A DNA stretch of 64,000 bases from Bifidobacterium longum subsp. infantis ATCC 15697 = JCM 1222 = DSM 20088 (GTDB lineage: Bacteria; Actinomycetota; Actinomycetes; Actinomycetales; Bifidobacteriaceae), in assembly GCF_000269965.1 (NCBI RefSeq), contig NC_017219.1, positions 434,001-498,000 on the forward strand. Direction: 5' to 3'. The position numbers and the translations under genes are program-made. Shown one piece after another: positions 55,995 through 64,000 of the stretch; within the stretch, counting starts at the first letter, position 1, and each line of letters starts with the position of its first letter. The notes beneath the pieces were generated by a model, which worked only from the letters and a program-made list of their open reading frames with translations, had not been told where the DNA came from and ran no database searches.

Positions 55995-57212
55995 ATGGCA
56001 TTAGATGTTGGCAAAGCGTTGAAATCCAAGACCTTGGTGGTCGGCGTCTTGTCGATGTCGTTGCTGATGTCCGCCAGCAATGCAGTCAGCGGCACCATAC
56101 CGGCGATGAAGGAGGCGTTCTCCGACTATTCCGCGGCGAACGTCGAACTGCTGACCACGGTGCCGACGATCGGCTCGATGGTCGGCACGGCATTGACCGG
56201 CCTATTCGCCAATGCCATCGGCAGGAAGAAAATCGCGATGGCGGGATTCCTCATATCCGCCGTCACAGGCGTGATTCCGGCGTTCTTCCCGTACTATTGG
56301 CCGATTCTCATATCGCGTATGTTCTTCGGCTTCGGGTCGGCGCTGTTCGTCACCTTGAGTGTGTCGTACATCACCGACCTGTATGACGGCGATATGCAAC
56401 GCAAGCTGCTTGGGTGGAGACAGGCGGTCGGCAATCTTGGCGACGTCGTGCTGCTGTTCGTCGCCAGTCTGCTGATCACCATCAACTGGCAATCCACGTA
56501 CCTCATCTTCTTCCTGTTGTTCGTCCCCATGGTGCTCGTGGGCATGTTCATTCCGAAGGAGTTCGATAACTTCAGCATTCGCAGCGCGCTCGTCGACGAT
56601 GAGGGCCACGTCGTCGACAAGAGCGCCTCGCAGAAGCAGACGACGAACTGGCAGGTGCTGTGGCTGGCGTTCATCTTCCTGGTGGTCTCCATGCTTTACA
56701 ACGTCATGTCCATCAAGCTCGCCAGCTATGTGGTCGATGAAGGCATCGGTTCCGCATCGCTCGCCACATTGATCTTCAGCTTCCTCGTCGTCGCCACCAT
56801 CCTCTCCGGCGTGTTGTTCGACAAGGTCGCCAAGGTCACCAAGCGCCTGACGGTGACCATCTCCGAAGTGGTCATCGGCATCTGTTTCATCGCCACTGCG
56901 CTGACGAAGAACGTGCCGCTGATGTTCGCCCTGGTGCTGATTGCCGGCTTCGCATGGGGCATCATCAACCCCGCGCTGACCGCACGATTCGTGGACTACT
57001 CGCCCGCGCACTCGATGAACCTGACCACGTCCATCGTGATTATCGGCATCAACATCGGCTGTCTGATCTCCCCGTACTTCTTCGCGCTGACGGCAAGCAT
57101 CTTCGGCAATTCCTCGGCCGGATTCGCCATCATCGTCGGTGGTGCGCTCTACCTCGTGATGGTGGTCATCGAGCTGATCACCCTCAAGGTGGACAAGAAG
57201 CTCACGGTGTGA
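55995..57212 (+). CDS. MFS transporter linked to fucosidase
   Basis: Membrane protein of 405 aa with 12 predicted helices. The MFS loop motif appears as NAIGRKKIAMAG near residue 72, and a long central loop lies around residues 190-215. It is 109 bp upstream of the GH29 gene in the same direction. It probably imports a fucosylated sugar or fucoside for cytosolic cleavage; the substrate is inferred from context only. Only a weak ribosome-binding site (AAAGAAA) is visible. Confidence 0.87.
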   Translation: MALDVGKALKSKTLVVGVLSMSLLMSASNAVSGTIPAMKEAFSDYSAANVELLTTVPTIGSMVGTALTGLFANAIGRKKIAMAGFLISAVTGVIPAFFPYYWPILISRMFFGFGSALFVTLSVSYITDLYDGDMQRKLLGWRQAVGNLGDVVLLFVASLLITINWQSTYLIFFLLFVPMVLVGMFIPKEFDNFSIRSALVDDEGHVVDKSASQKQTTNWQVLWLAFIFLVVSMLYNVMSIKLASYVVDEGIGSASLATLIFSFLVVATILSGVLFDKVAKVTKRLTVTISEVVIGICFIATALTKNVPLMFALVLIAGFAWGIINPALTARFVDYSPAHSMNLTTSIVIIGINIGCLISPYFFALTASIFGNSSAGFAIIVGGALYLVMVVIELITLKVDKKLTV

Positions 57213-57321
57213 TTCCCGCGGCGACGGAGCCGTACCGGAACCGGACGACGGCAATCAACGACCAGCAACCAACAACCAGCAACCAATCAGACACACAGAC
57301 AACGAACAAAGGAGTTTCAAC

Positions 57322-58671
57322 ATGGTGTTGTTCATGGCCAATCCACAGCGTCCCAAGATGTATGAGAAGTTCGTGCACGATACACCCGAATGGTTCAAGG
57401 GCGCCGGTCTCGGCATCTTCGCCCACTGGGGTTCGTATTCGGTGCCGGCATGGGCGGAGCCGATCGGTGCGCTTGGCACCTTTGACGATCCGGTGTACTG
57501 GAACACCCACTGCCCGTATGCGGAATGGTATTGGAACACGATGAGCATCAAGGGCTCGCCGGCGGCCGAGCATCAGAAGGAAGTCTACGGTGACATGCCG
57601 TATGAGGACTTCATCGACATGTGGAAGGCCGAGGCGTTCGACCCCGCGGACATGGCCGACCTGTTCGCACGCGCCGGTGCCCGGTACTTCGTGCCGACCA
57701 CGAAGCATCACGAAGGCATCACGCTGTGGAAGGCCCCCGACAACGATGGGTGGAATACCGTGGACCGTGGTCCGCATCGCGATCTGGTCAAGGAATTCGC
57801 CGACGCCATGCGCGACAAGGGACTGAAGTTCGGCGTGTACTACTCCTCGGGCCTCGACTGGCACAAGGAGCCCAACATGCCGATTCTCGGCGACGGGGAA
57901 TACGGGCCGCAGAGCGAGGACTACGCCCGCTATATGTACTCGCATGTGATGGACCTCATCGACGAATACCAGCCGTCCATCCTGTGGGGAGATATCGACG
58001 TGCCGAAGATCTCGGAGGAGGACAACGATTTCAGCGTGGCCCGACTGTTCGAGCATTACTACGACGTGGTGCCGGATGGTGTGGTCAACGACCGCTGGGG
58101 CCTGACCCATTGGGACTTCCGCACCGTCGAATACGAACAGGGCAAGGAGCTCATGGGCAAGGGCATGTGGGAGATGACCCGAGGCATCGGCTACTCCTTC
58201 GGCTACAACCAGATGGAGGACGCCGACTCCTACATGACCGGTCCGGAGGCGGTGAAGTTGCTCGCCGACGTGGTCTCCATGGGCGGCAACCTGCTGCTCG
58301 ACATCGGCCCCGACGCCGCCGGACGCATCCCCGAACTGCAGCGTCAGTGCCTCGAGGGCATGGCCGACTGGATGGACGTGAACTCGCCGAGTATCCATGA
58401 TGTCGAACCGGTGCCGGAAGCCTCGCCTTCCGGAGAGGGGGACGGCGAGCCATGGGTTCGTTGGACCGGAGACGGCAAGAGCGTCTATGCCGTCGTCGAT
58501 GCTGCGGGCAGGGTTCCGCTGCGCATAGATGCGGGTGCGGTCGATGTGGATTCCGCAACCATTCTTGGCGGTGGCAACGTTGTCGTGGAGGCGGACGGCG
58601 ATATGCTGACCGTGGAGATTCCCGCGACAGACGTCGCCGGCCCTCAGGTCGTGCGTTTTGCTCGACACTAA
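57322..58671 (+). CDS. GH29 alpha-L-fucosidase, intracellular
   Basis: Protein of 449 aa without a signal peptide. GLGIFAHWGSYSVPAWAEPI, YFVPTTKHHEGITLW and GLDWH match the GH29 (alpha/beta) barrel. The likely nucleophile is Asp224 in SILWGDIDVP. GGNLLLDIGPDAAGRIPE is the family end of the barrel, and a beta domain follows. AAAGGAG precedes the ATG. B. infantis strains carry several GH29 enzymes for fucosylated milk oligosaccharides; linkage specificity is not determined here. Confidence 0.92.
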   Translation: MVLFMANPQRPKMYEKFVHDTPEWFKGAGLGIFAHWGSYSVPAWAEPIGALGTFDDPVYWNTHCPYAEWYWNTMSIKGSPAAEHQKEVYGDMPYEDFIDMWKAEAFDPADMADLFARAGARYFVPTTKHHEGITLWKAPDNDGWNTVDRGPHRDLVKEFADAMRDKGLKFGVYYSSGLDWHKEPNMPILGDGEYGPQSEDYARYMYSHVMDLIDEYQPSILWGDIDVPKISEEDNDFSVARLFEHYYDVVPDGVVNDRWGLTHWDFRTVEYEQGKELMGKGMWEMTRGIGYSFGYNQMEDADSYMTGPEAVKLLADVVSMGGNLLLDIGPDAAGRIPELQRQCLEGMADWMDVNSPSIHDVEPVPEASPSGEGDGEPWVRWTGDGKSVYAVVDAAGRVPLRIDAGAVDVDSATILGGGNVVVEADGDMLTVEIPATDVAGPQVVRFARH

Positions 58672-58819
58672 TCAGCTCTTATCCATGAAGGCGGTCGCAG
58701 TCCGGCCGGCGCGGCCGCCTCGCTCATGAGTGGAAAAATTCTAAAACAATATTGAATAATTTCCTTACCGTACATTATCCCTTACTGTAAGAACCTATTG
58801 CAAGGCGAAGGAGCCTATC

Positions 58820-58881
58820 ATGAGTCGTTTTACCAAGTGATCCCTTCCTGCGACGAAGTGCTCGTGTATTACGGCGAATAG
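58820..58881 (+). pseudogene. Possible gene remnant after the fucosidase
   Basis: GGAG and ATG begin MSRFTK then stop. A second frame reads IPSCDEVLVYYGE to a stop at 58881, which resembles the end of a glycan-active enzyme. A promoter-like AT-rich stretch lies at 58740-58800. The pattern suggests a deleted gene, but the evidence is thin. Confidence 0.3.
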
Positions 58882-58903
58882 TGCATGACCAAAAGCGTCA
58901 GTC

Positions 58904-58936
58904 AAAAAAGAGAGGGCCCGCAAAAAGGCCCTCTCT
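58904..58936 (-). terminator. Terminator of the acyl-CoA ligase gene
   Basis: AGAGAGGGCC pairs with GGCCCTCTCT and on the minus strand is followed by TTTTTT. It lies 30 bp after the ligase stop. Confidence 0.9.
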
Positions 58937-58965
58937 TCATGCCGGATCACAAGGAACCGCGCGTC

Positions 58966-60789
58966 TCACCGCTTGCCGTTGTAGATCTCGTTGTCGATCA
59001 CATCGGCGAACACGTGATTAACGGCCGGGCGCACCACTTTCAGCGACGGCGTCAGGCACTTGTTCTCCTGCGTGAACTGCGTGTCCAGCACGGCGAACTT
59101 GCGTACGGATTCGGCGCGCGAGACCGTCGCATTCGCCTTGTCCACGTACTGCTGGATCTCCTCGCGCACCGCCGCGTTCGTGGCGAGCCGGTCCACCGGC
59201 GTCTCCGTGGACAGTCCATGCGCGGGCAGCCACAATGCCAGCGACTCCGGATCGAGCGTCACCAGCGCGCCGATGAACGGGCGCTGGTCGCCCACCACCA
59301 CACAGTGCTCCACGATCGGGCATTTGGCGATCTCTTCCTCCAGCGGAATGGGGGAGACGTTCTTGCCTCCGGCGGTGATGATGATGTCCTTGATGCGTCC
59401 GGTGATGGTGATGCGGCCTTCGTCGTCGATGGACGCGAGGTCGCCGGTCCTGAGCCAGCCGTCGGCGGTGAACGCCTCGGCCGTCTTCTCCGGCAGATTG
59501 TGGTAGCCGCGGAACACGTTCGGGCCCTTGACCTGCAGTTCGCCTTCGTCGGAGATGCGAATCGAGGAGCCGGGCGCGGGCTGGCCTACGGTGCCGATCA
59601 CATTGTCGGTCACGCGCGTGGCGGCGAACGGGGCGGCGGTCTCGGTCATGCCATAACCCTGAATCATCGGCAGTCCGATGCCGTTGTAGAAATGCGCCAG
59701 ATCAAGCGACAGTGGTGCGCCGCCGCAGGCCACGTACTTGATCTTCGGGCCCAGAGCACCGCGCACCGTGCGGTAGACGAGCGTTTCATACTTGGCGCGC
59801 TCGGCGATTTCGGCAAACGTGTGCTGCTCGCCGGCCTGCTCCTTGCGGCTCCAGACGCGCGCGGCCTCGGCGGCCTTGACAAACAGGCGGCCCTTCCAGC
59901 CGGCACCGGCCTTGTGCGAGGCGGCGTTGTACACCTTCTCGAACACGCGCGGCACGCCCAGCAGGTAGGTCGGTTCAAACGAACGCAGGTCCGGCAGCAG
60001 GGACTTGGTATCCGGCAGATAACCGACCACGCCGTCATCGGAGGCGATGGAGGCGTACTGGATAAATCGTGCGAAGCAGTGGGCCAGCGGCAGGAAGAGC
60101 AGCAGGCGTGGATGGTCGTCAAGCACCACTTCATGAAGCGCCTGCGAAGCGGTGATGGTGATGGACACGAAGTTCTTATGGGTCAGTTCGGCACCCTTCG
60201 GGTTGCCGGTGGAGCCCGAGGTGTAGACGATGGTGGCCAGATCGTCGGCGCGCACGGTGGCCACGCGCTCGTTCAGTTCCTCGTCCGAAACAGACACGCC
60301 CAGACCTTCGAGCGCGCCCAGTGCGTTGCCCTCGAGCATGAGAATCTGCTTCAAGGCAGGGCAGTGGTCCTTGACCGAGTCGAGCCGGTCGAAGCGCTCG
60401 CGGTTGTCGGCAAAGGCCAGCTTGACCGCCGAATCGTTCATGATGCGCTGGGCTTGCGGGGCGGAGTCGGTGTCGTAGATCGGCACGCTTACCGCGCCCA
60501 CTGCGGCCAGTGCGAAATCGAGAATGCCCCATTCGAGACGGGTGGAGGAGAAGATGGTTACCGCGTCGCCCTTGGCGATGCCGAGCGCGATCAGGCCTTT
60601 GGCGGCTGAGACCACGCGCTCGTGGAATTCGCCGGTGGTGACGTTCTGCCAGTGGCCGGGGCCGATTTTCTTGGCGGCGATTACCGTGTCCGCGCCGGTG
60701 CGGGCAAGGCGATCGGTGAGCAGTGAATAGATAGTTTGGTCATCGCGGATCTCGATGGATTCGCCGGGCATGGTGTAGTGGTCAAGCAT
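58966..60789 (-). CDS. Long-chain fatty acid-CoA ligase (AMP-forming)
   Basis: Protein of 607 aa of the ANL superfamily. ATP-binding motif YTSGSTGNPKGAELTHKN, the GYGMTETAAP box, WLRTGDLASIDDEG and the C-terminal lysine region ENKCLTPSLKVVR are present. It probably activates fatty acids for membrane lipid synthesis, since bifidobacteria lack beta-oxidation as far as is known. The start at 60789 follows AAGGAC with a long spacer; ATG 60771 is an alternative. Confidence 0.9.
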   Translation of the reverse strand: MLDHYTMPGESIEIRDDQTIYSLLTDRLARTGADTVIAAKKIGPGHWQNVTTGEFHERVVSAAKGLIALGIAKGDAVTIFSSTRLEWGILDFALAAVGAVSVPIYDTDSAPQAQRIMNDSAVKLAFADNRERFDRLDSVKDHCPALKQILMLEGNALGALEGLGVSVSDEELNERVATVRADDLATIVYTSGSTGNPKGAELTHKNFVSITITASQALHEVVLDDHPRLLLFLPLAHCFARFIQYASIASDDGVVGYLPDTKSLLPDLRSFEPTYLLGVPRVFEKVYNAASHKAGAGWKGRLFVKAAEAARVWSRKEQAGEQHTFAEIAERAKYETLVYRTVRGALGPKIKYVACGGAPLSLDLAHFYNGIGLPMIQGYGMTETAAPFAATRVTDNVIGTVGQPAPGSSIRISDEGELQVKGPNVFRGYHNLPEKTAEAFTADGWLRTGDLASIDDEGRITITGRIKDIIITAGGKNVSPIPLEEEIAKCPIVEHCVVVGDQRPFIGALVTLDPESLALWLPAHGLSTETPVDRLATNAAVREEIQQYVDKANATVSRAESVRKFAVLDTQFTQENKCLTPSLKVVRPAVNHVFADVIDNEIYNGKR

Positions 60790-60922
60790 AAGCGGGCCGT
60801 GTCCTTACGTGCGTTGCGTGATGGCTGTTGACAAATCGAGCCATCCTGACAAGTTAGGCTACGCTGGCGTAAGGTTGCGCGCGTTGTGGGCAATGGAGAA
60901 GTTGTCTGTCTGGTTTTGTGGA

Positions 60923-60932
60923 TTGTATACAA
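60923..60932. promoter_or_regulatory. TTGTATACAA palindrome
   Basis: A perfect 10-bp palindrome of the kind bound by GntR-type regulators lies between the ligase promoter region and the sugar-porter remnant. Binding is inferred. Confidence 0.35.
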
Positions 60933-60943
60933 CGCCGTGTCTA

Positions 60944-61149
60944 ACCGGTTTGCTCTACGGTTATGACCGTGTCCATTTCGGGAGCCATCGACTTCCTGCA
61001 GGACAAGTACGCGCTGAGCCCGGCCCTGCAGGGTCTGGTCATCAGCTCCATCATGATCGGCGGCGTGATCGGCGCCGGCTTCTCCGGCTTCCTGTCCGAT
61101 AAGTACGGCCGCCGCCGAAGCACTGGTCGCCGCGCAGAAGCAGCACTAG
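60944..61149 (+). pseudogene. Sugar-porter MFS transporter remnant
   Basis: TGLLYGYD in one frame continues as SGAIDFLQDKYALSPALQGL and VISSIMIGG to SDKYGRR in the next frame, matching the first two helices of sugar porters. A small frameshift lies at about 60965. After SDKYGRR the rest is missing and the sequence ends EALVAAQKQH in the third frame. A terminator follows. Confidence 0.8.
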
Positions 61150-61186
61150 GCCGCGTTTGCTGCGTCTATTGGCGAATTGATCATAT

Positions 61187-61214
61187 GGGTCGTCTGCGTG
61201 CAGACGACCCTTTT
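61187..61214 (+). terminator. Terminator retained after the sugar-porter remnant
   Basis: GGGTCGTCTGC and GCAGACGACCC form an 11-bp stem with the smallest possible loop, followed by TTTT. Confidence 0.85.
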
Positions 61215-61255
61215 GCGTTCCGAAGGCTTCTGACACCGTAGAAACGTGCTTTCTC

Positions 61256-61540
61256 GGCTTCGAGGGGCTGATTTTGCCTTATCCGGAAGTCTACTTCCAC
61301 TTCGAGGGGCTGATGCCCAAGTAGACGCGGCCCTAAAACGGCGGAATGACGTTGACGTGTAGCCGTTTATACTTCCGATTACATGGATGAGGAGCCCCTC
61401 GAAGCGGAGATAGACTTCCGGCAAATGCGAAATCAGCCCCTTGAAACGGAAGTAGACCTCCGGCAAACGCAAAAATTAGCTTCCTCGAAACGGATAAATG
61501 TACGTATTGGGTGTAGTTGATGCTTCAGCCCCTGATATCG
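61256..61540. repeat. Symmetric array of about 42-bp repeats
   Basis: Units with core CAGCCCCTCGAAGCGGAAGT then AGACTTCCGG and an A-rich end occur about twice on the minus strand (61257-61340) and at least twice on the plus strand (61391-61490). The two arms point at each other around a centre with AAAACGGC and GCCGTTTA. Each unit holds the palindrome GGAAGT-AG-ACTTCC or a variant. No gene is inside. It resembles a MITE or a protein-binding array. Confidence 0.75.
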
Positions 61541-61597
61541 AAGCATATTTCTTCTGGTTGGCGCGTCTAGCATGCGCACTCCGCAATCGAAAATTCT

Positions 61598-62593
61598 GTG
61601 GCCTCTCTCACTTTAAAAGTCTGGCATGTGCGAGGGCGTTCGCTTAAGGTGAATGGGATTGCGCGGAATGTGGAGCGCAGGGTCATGACCATGCGCGTGC
61701 TGCAGATCCAGCTGCGCTCGCTGACCGCCATGGATATCGTGGCCTACGGCGGTGCGGCGGCCGGCATTGGTGTGGCTCTATGGCAGTATGCGCATACCAC
61801 CGCAGCCGCCGCAGGAGCCAGCGCCGCCGGCTGGTCGCCGATCATGCTCGCCGCCCACCTGCCCGGCGCATTCGCCTACCTGGCCTACGGCCTGCAATAC
61901 CTGATGCCGTTCGGTGCGGGCTTCCCGCTCACCCTCGCCGGACTGCTGCTGATTGTGCTGCTGTCCGCCGAATTCTTCATCCCCATGCGCCAACTCGGCT
62001 CCTACTTCCACGTGGCGATGAACGGCATGACCTCCACCAAACGTATCTTCGCCCTGCTGGACACCCCCGAGCCCGCCCATGGCACTGCCATGCTGCCGGC
62101 CGCCACTGGTACTGATGTCGGGACTGATACCGGTACCAAGGCCGGGACCGAGGCCGATGGCGGAATCACCGTCAGCTTCGACCACGTCGGCTATTCCTAT
62201 GACAGCGCCGATTCCGGTGCCGCCGTTCAGCAAATGAATTCCGCGCCGGCACCTGCGCTCACCGGCCTCACCTTCACTGCCTACCCCGGTCAACTCACCG
62301 CCATCGTCGGCATCTCCGGTTCCGGCAAATCCACGGCTGCCGCGCTGCTTGCCGGCACGCTGACCGGATACCAAGGCTCGCTTACGCTGAACGACGTCAA
62401 GGTATCCGACCCGTCCGGAGAGACGCTCGCCCGAACCATCACCCTGATCGGTGCCAGTAGCCATCTGTTTGCTGGTACTCTGCGTGAGAACCTTCTGATG
62501 GCTTTGCCTGATGACGGCCAGAACGGTGACGTTGCGTCCGACGCCGCCAACCTGTCCAGTGGCCAGCTCCGGCTGCAGCGCCGGCCGAGATGA
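61598..62593 (+). pseudogene. CydD-like ABC exporter gene, truncated
   Basis: The readable homology starts in the middle of the membrane domain (MRVLQIQLRSLTAMDIVAYG) and lacks the first helices. The ATPase has GISGSGKSTAAALL, then ends right after a changed signature (LSSGQ), with no Walker B or H-loop. A 4-bp overlap with the next gene (ATGA) remains. It is the leftover of a heterodimeric exporter subunit with at least two deletions. Confidence 0.82.
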
Positions 62594-63672
62594 GCACGTT
62601 CCAAGTCATCAAGCGGTTACTCGGGGAGGCCAAGCCGCTGGCCGGGCTTATGGTCGCGGCTTCCACGGCCGGCACCATCGGCCACCTTGCCGCAACCTTC
62701 CTACCGGTGTTCGGCACCATCGCCGGATTCGCACTCGCCGGCAACCCCGTGACCACCACCATCGTCTACGCCATCGTGGCGGCCACGCTGAGCCCCTGGA
62801 TGGTGTTGGCGCTGATCGCCGCCTTCACGCTGCTCGCCAGCTCGTTCGGGCCGACGCTGGCGCTCGCCGCCCTGCCCGCGAACCTCACCCAGACCTTCGC
62901 CTCCGCCCGTCGTCTGTTCGGTCTGATGGACGAAGCGCCGGGCGTGGTAGAAACTGGCACTGCGAACTCGGATTATGAGGGCATGCGCCTTGACCGCGTC
63001 ACTTTCGCGTACCCGGGGGAGGAGAGCGAGGCGATTCTCGCCGACTTCTCGCTCGATGTGCCGCAGCACGGCATCCTCGGTATCCAAGGCCCATGCGGCA
63101 GGGGCAAGTCCACTATGCTGAAGCTGCTGATGCGCTATTGGGACCCGCAGCGTGGCCAAGTGACGCTGTCCGGCACGCCGCTACCGCAAATCGATGTGCA
63201 TGCCCGCCGCCGTATTCAGGCCATGATGAGTCAGGAGACCCACCTGTTCGACGGCACGATTCGAGAGAATCTGCTTATCGCCTTGCCTGAATCGGAGATT
63301 CGCAATGGGGGAGCGGCCGGTGTTCTTGACGCCCGACTCCGCGAAGCCCTCGCCAAGGCATCCGTGCTTGACTTGATTGATTCGTTGCCGGATGGGCTCG
63401 ACACCCAGGTGGGTGAGCTGGGCGACCGACTGTCTGAAGGCGAACGCCAGCGCATCGGATTGGCTCGCGTATTCCTACGCAATGCCGACTTGGTGCTCTT
63501 TGACGAGCCGACCAGTCGTCTGGATGCCTTGAATGAAGCCATCATTCTGCGTTCCATTCATGAGCTGTCCAAGAGCGAGCAGAATGCGGATAAGGGGCAA
63601 GACGTGGCTGTAGTGCTGGTCCCTCGCCGTGAATCCGCCATGCGCGTTGCCGATGCGGTGCTGAATCTGTAA
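62590..63672 (+). pseudogene. CydC-like ABC exporter gene with internal deletion
   Basis: The frame is open for 360 aa, but the membrane domain is only about 110 residues, too short for six helices: the start MSTFQVIKRLLGEAKPLAGL is joined to its last part. The ATPase keeps GPCGRGKST, LSEGERQRIGLAR and LVLFDEPTSRLD. The H-loop His is absent (VVLVPRRES instead of SHR-type). It is likely non-functional as a transporter, though the ATPase could be expressed. Confidence 0.75.
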
Positions 63673-63704
63673 AGTCACACAGTCACAGGCCGCAATACTC
63701 TGCA

Positions 63705-63765
63705 ATACAGGATTCCCGCCTTGCGCGTCGGTGCGTTTCGGCTGCGCAAGGCGGGAATCCTGTAT
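63705..63765. terminator. Bidirectional terminator
   Basis: A perfect 22-bp inverted repeat (63705-63726 with 63744-63765) lies between the converging CydC remnant and the gene at the window end. Both flanks have T/A-rich bases. Confidence 0.85.
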
Positions 63766-63776
63766 TTCCTTATATA

Positions 63777-64000
63777 TCAGCCTCTGATAAGGGCATCCAG
63801 AGAGTCGAGGGCCGCGTCGATGGCCTGAGCCTCGCGGTCGTCATCCGTCTCGGCGAAGGAATGCTCGCTGTAGGAATCCTCGTCGGCACTGGGCAGTAAT
63901 ACCCCGCGAGGCGTATCGGCACTGTGCGCGTGCTCAATAGAGGCCATATGTGCCGGCTGCACGGCATTTGTCTGCTTGCGGTTTCGATTCGCGTCATTCG
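63777..64000 (-). CDS. Unknown protein, C-terminal part only
   Basis: The minus frame is open from the window edge to a stop at 63777. The visible 74 residues include a basic part (NRNRKQTNAV) and an acidic tail (SYSEHSFAETDDDREAQAID) ending ALDSLDALIRG. No domain is recognised. A strong terminator just downstream supports it as a real gene end. Confidence 0.5.
   Translation of the reverse strand, partial: NDANRNRKQTNAVQPAHMASIEHAHSADTPRGVLLPSADEDSYSEHSFAETDDDREAQAIDAALDSLDALIRG

Noticed and set aside
61256..61540. CRISPR array
   Set aside because: Units are adjacent without unique spacers, occur on both strands and there are no cas genes.

Overview
The window reads as chromosome of Bifidobacterium longum, most likely a subsp. 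infantis-like strain. The basis is a high-GC actinobacterial gene set, three tandem FemABX ligases, a DUF3039 protein and AT-poor codon use. A complete FMN-riboswitch riboflavin operon and an intracellular GH29 fucosidase with its own MFS transporter and LacI regulator also fit; from memory, both vary among B. longum subspecies. Species assignment is inference from protein character, not a search. I see no rRNA, CRISPR array, phage or intact insertion sequence.

Layout. 1-6.4 kb: the 3' part of a LacI regulator, then a sugar ABC importer (lipoprotein plus two permeases, no ATPase) and an uncharacterised cytosolic (alpha/alpha)-barrel enzyme. Tandem operator-like sites lie in front. 6.7-8.3 kb: a hipBA-type module on the minus strand. 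8.4-9.7 kb: rpsP-KH protein-rimM. 10.0-15.9 kb: pabC-pabB followed by ribD-ribE-ribBA-ribH; the rib promoter lies inside the end of pabB and is followed by an FMN riboswitch and terminator. 15.9-24.9 kb: a membrane endonuclease/exonuclease/phosphatase protein, ffh, a cation efflux protein, cysS, a class I glutamine amidotransferase and an ABC-F protein. 25.0-25.7 kb: a FitAB/VapBC-type toxin-antitoxin pair. 25.9-31.8 kb: ilvN-ilvB, rnc, rpmF, a YceD protein, a coiled-coil septum-type protein and coaD, all on the minus strand. 32-36.1 kb: DUF3039 protein, an aldo/keto reductase divergent from a MerR regulator, a membrane protein and nicotinate phosphoribosyltransferase.

36.1-38.0 kb is a repeat-rich, lower-GC stretch with one orphan helix-turn-helix gene. 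38.0-45.6 kb: rph-rdgB, an odd Thr-type tRNA, three femX paralogues, an AEC-family permease, tRNA-Leu(UAG) and tRNA-Thr(CGU). 45.9-55.4 kb: pgi, an ABC transporter made of one ATPase and one double-length permease with no binding protein, rplS, lepB, rnhB and a LacI regulator. 55.4-63.7 kb is a decay zone: a sugar-kinase remnant, an intact MFS-GH29 fucosidase pair, an acyl-CoA ligase, a sugar-porter remnant, a symmetric repeat element, and a CydDC-like exporter pair in which both genes carry internal deletions.

The strongest points for a second look are four. (1) A dispersed palindromic element is inserted in frame in the ABC-F gene, with relatives in intergenic gaps. (2) The Thr-type tRNA at 39.8 kb has an 8-nt anticodon loop. 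(3) An inverted array of about 42-bp units sits at 61.26-61.54 kb. (4) The orphan HTH gene at 37.07 kb has unusual repeat-laden upstream DNA.
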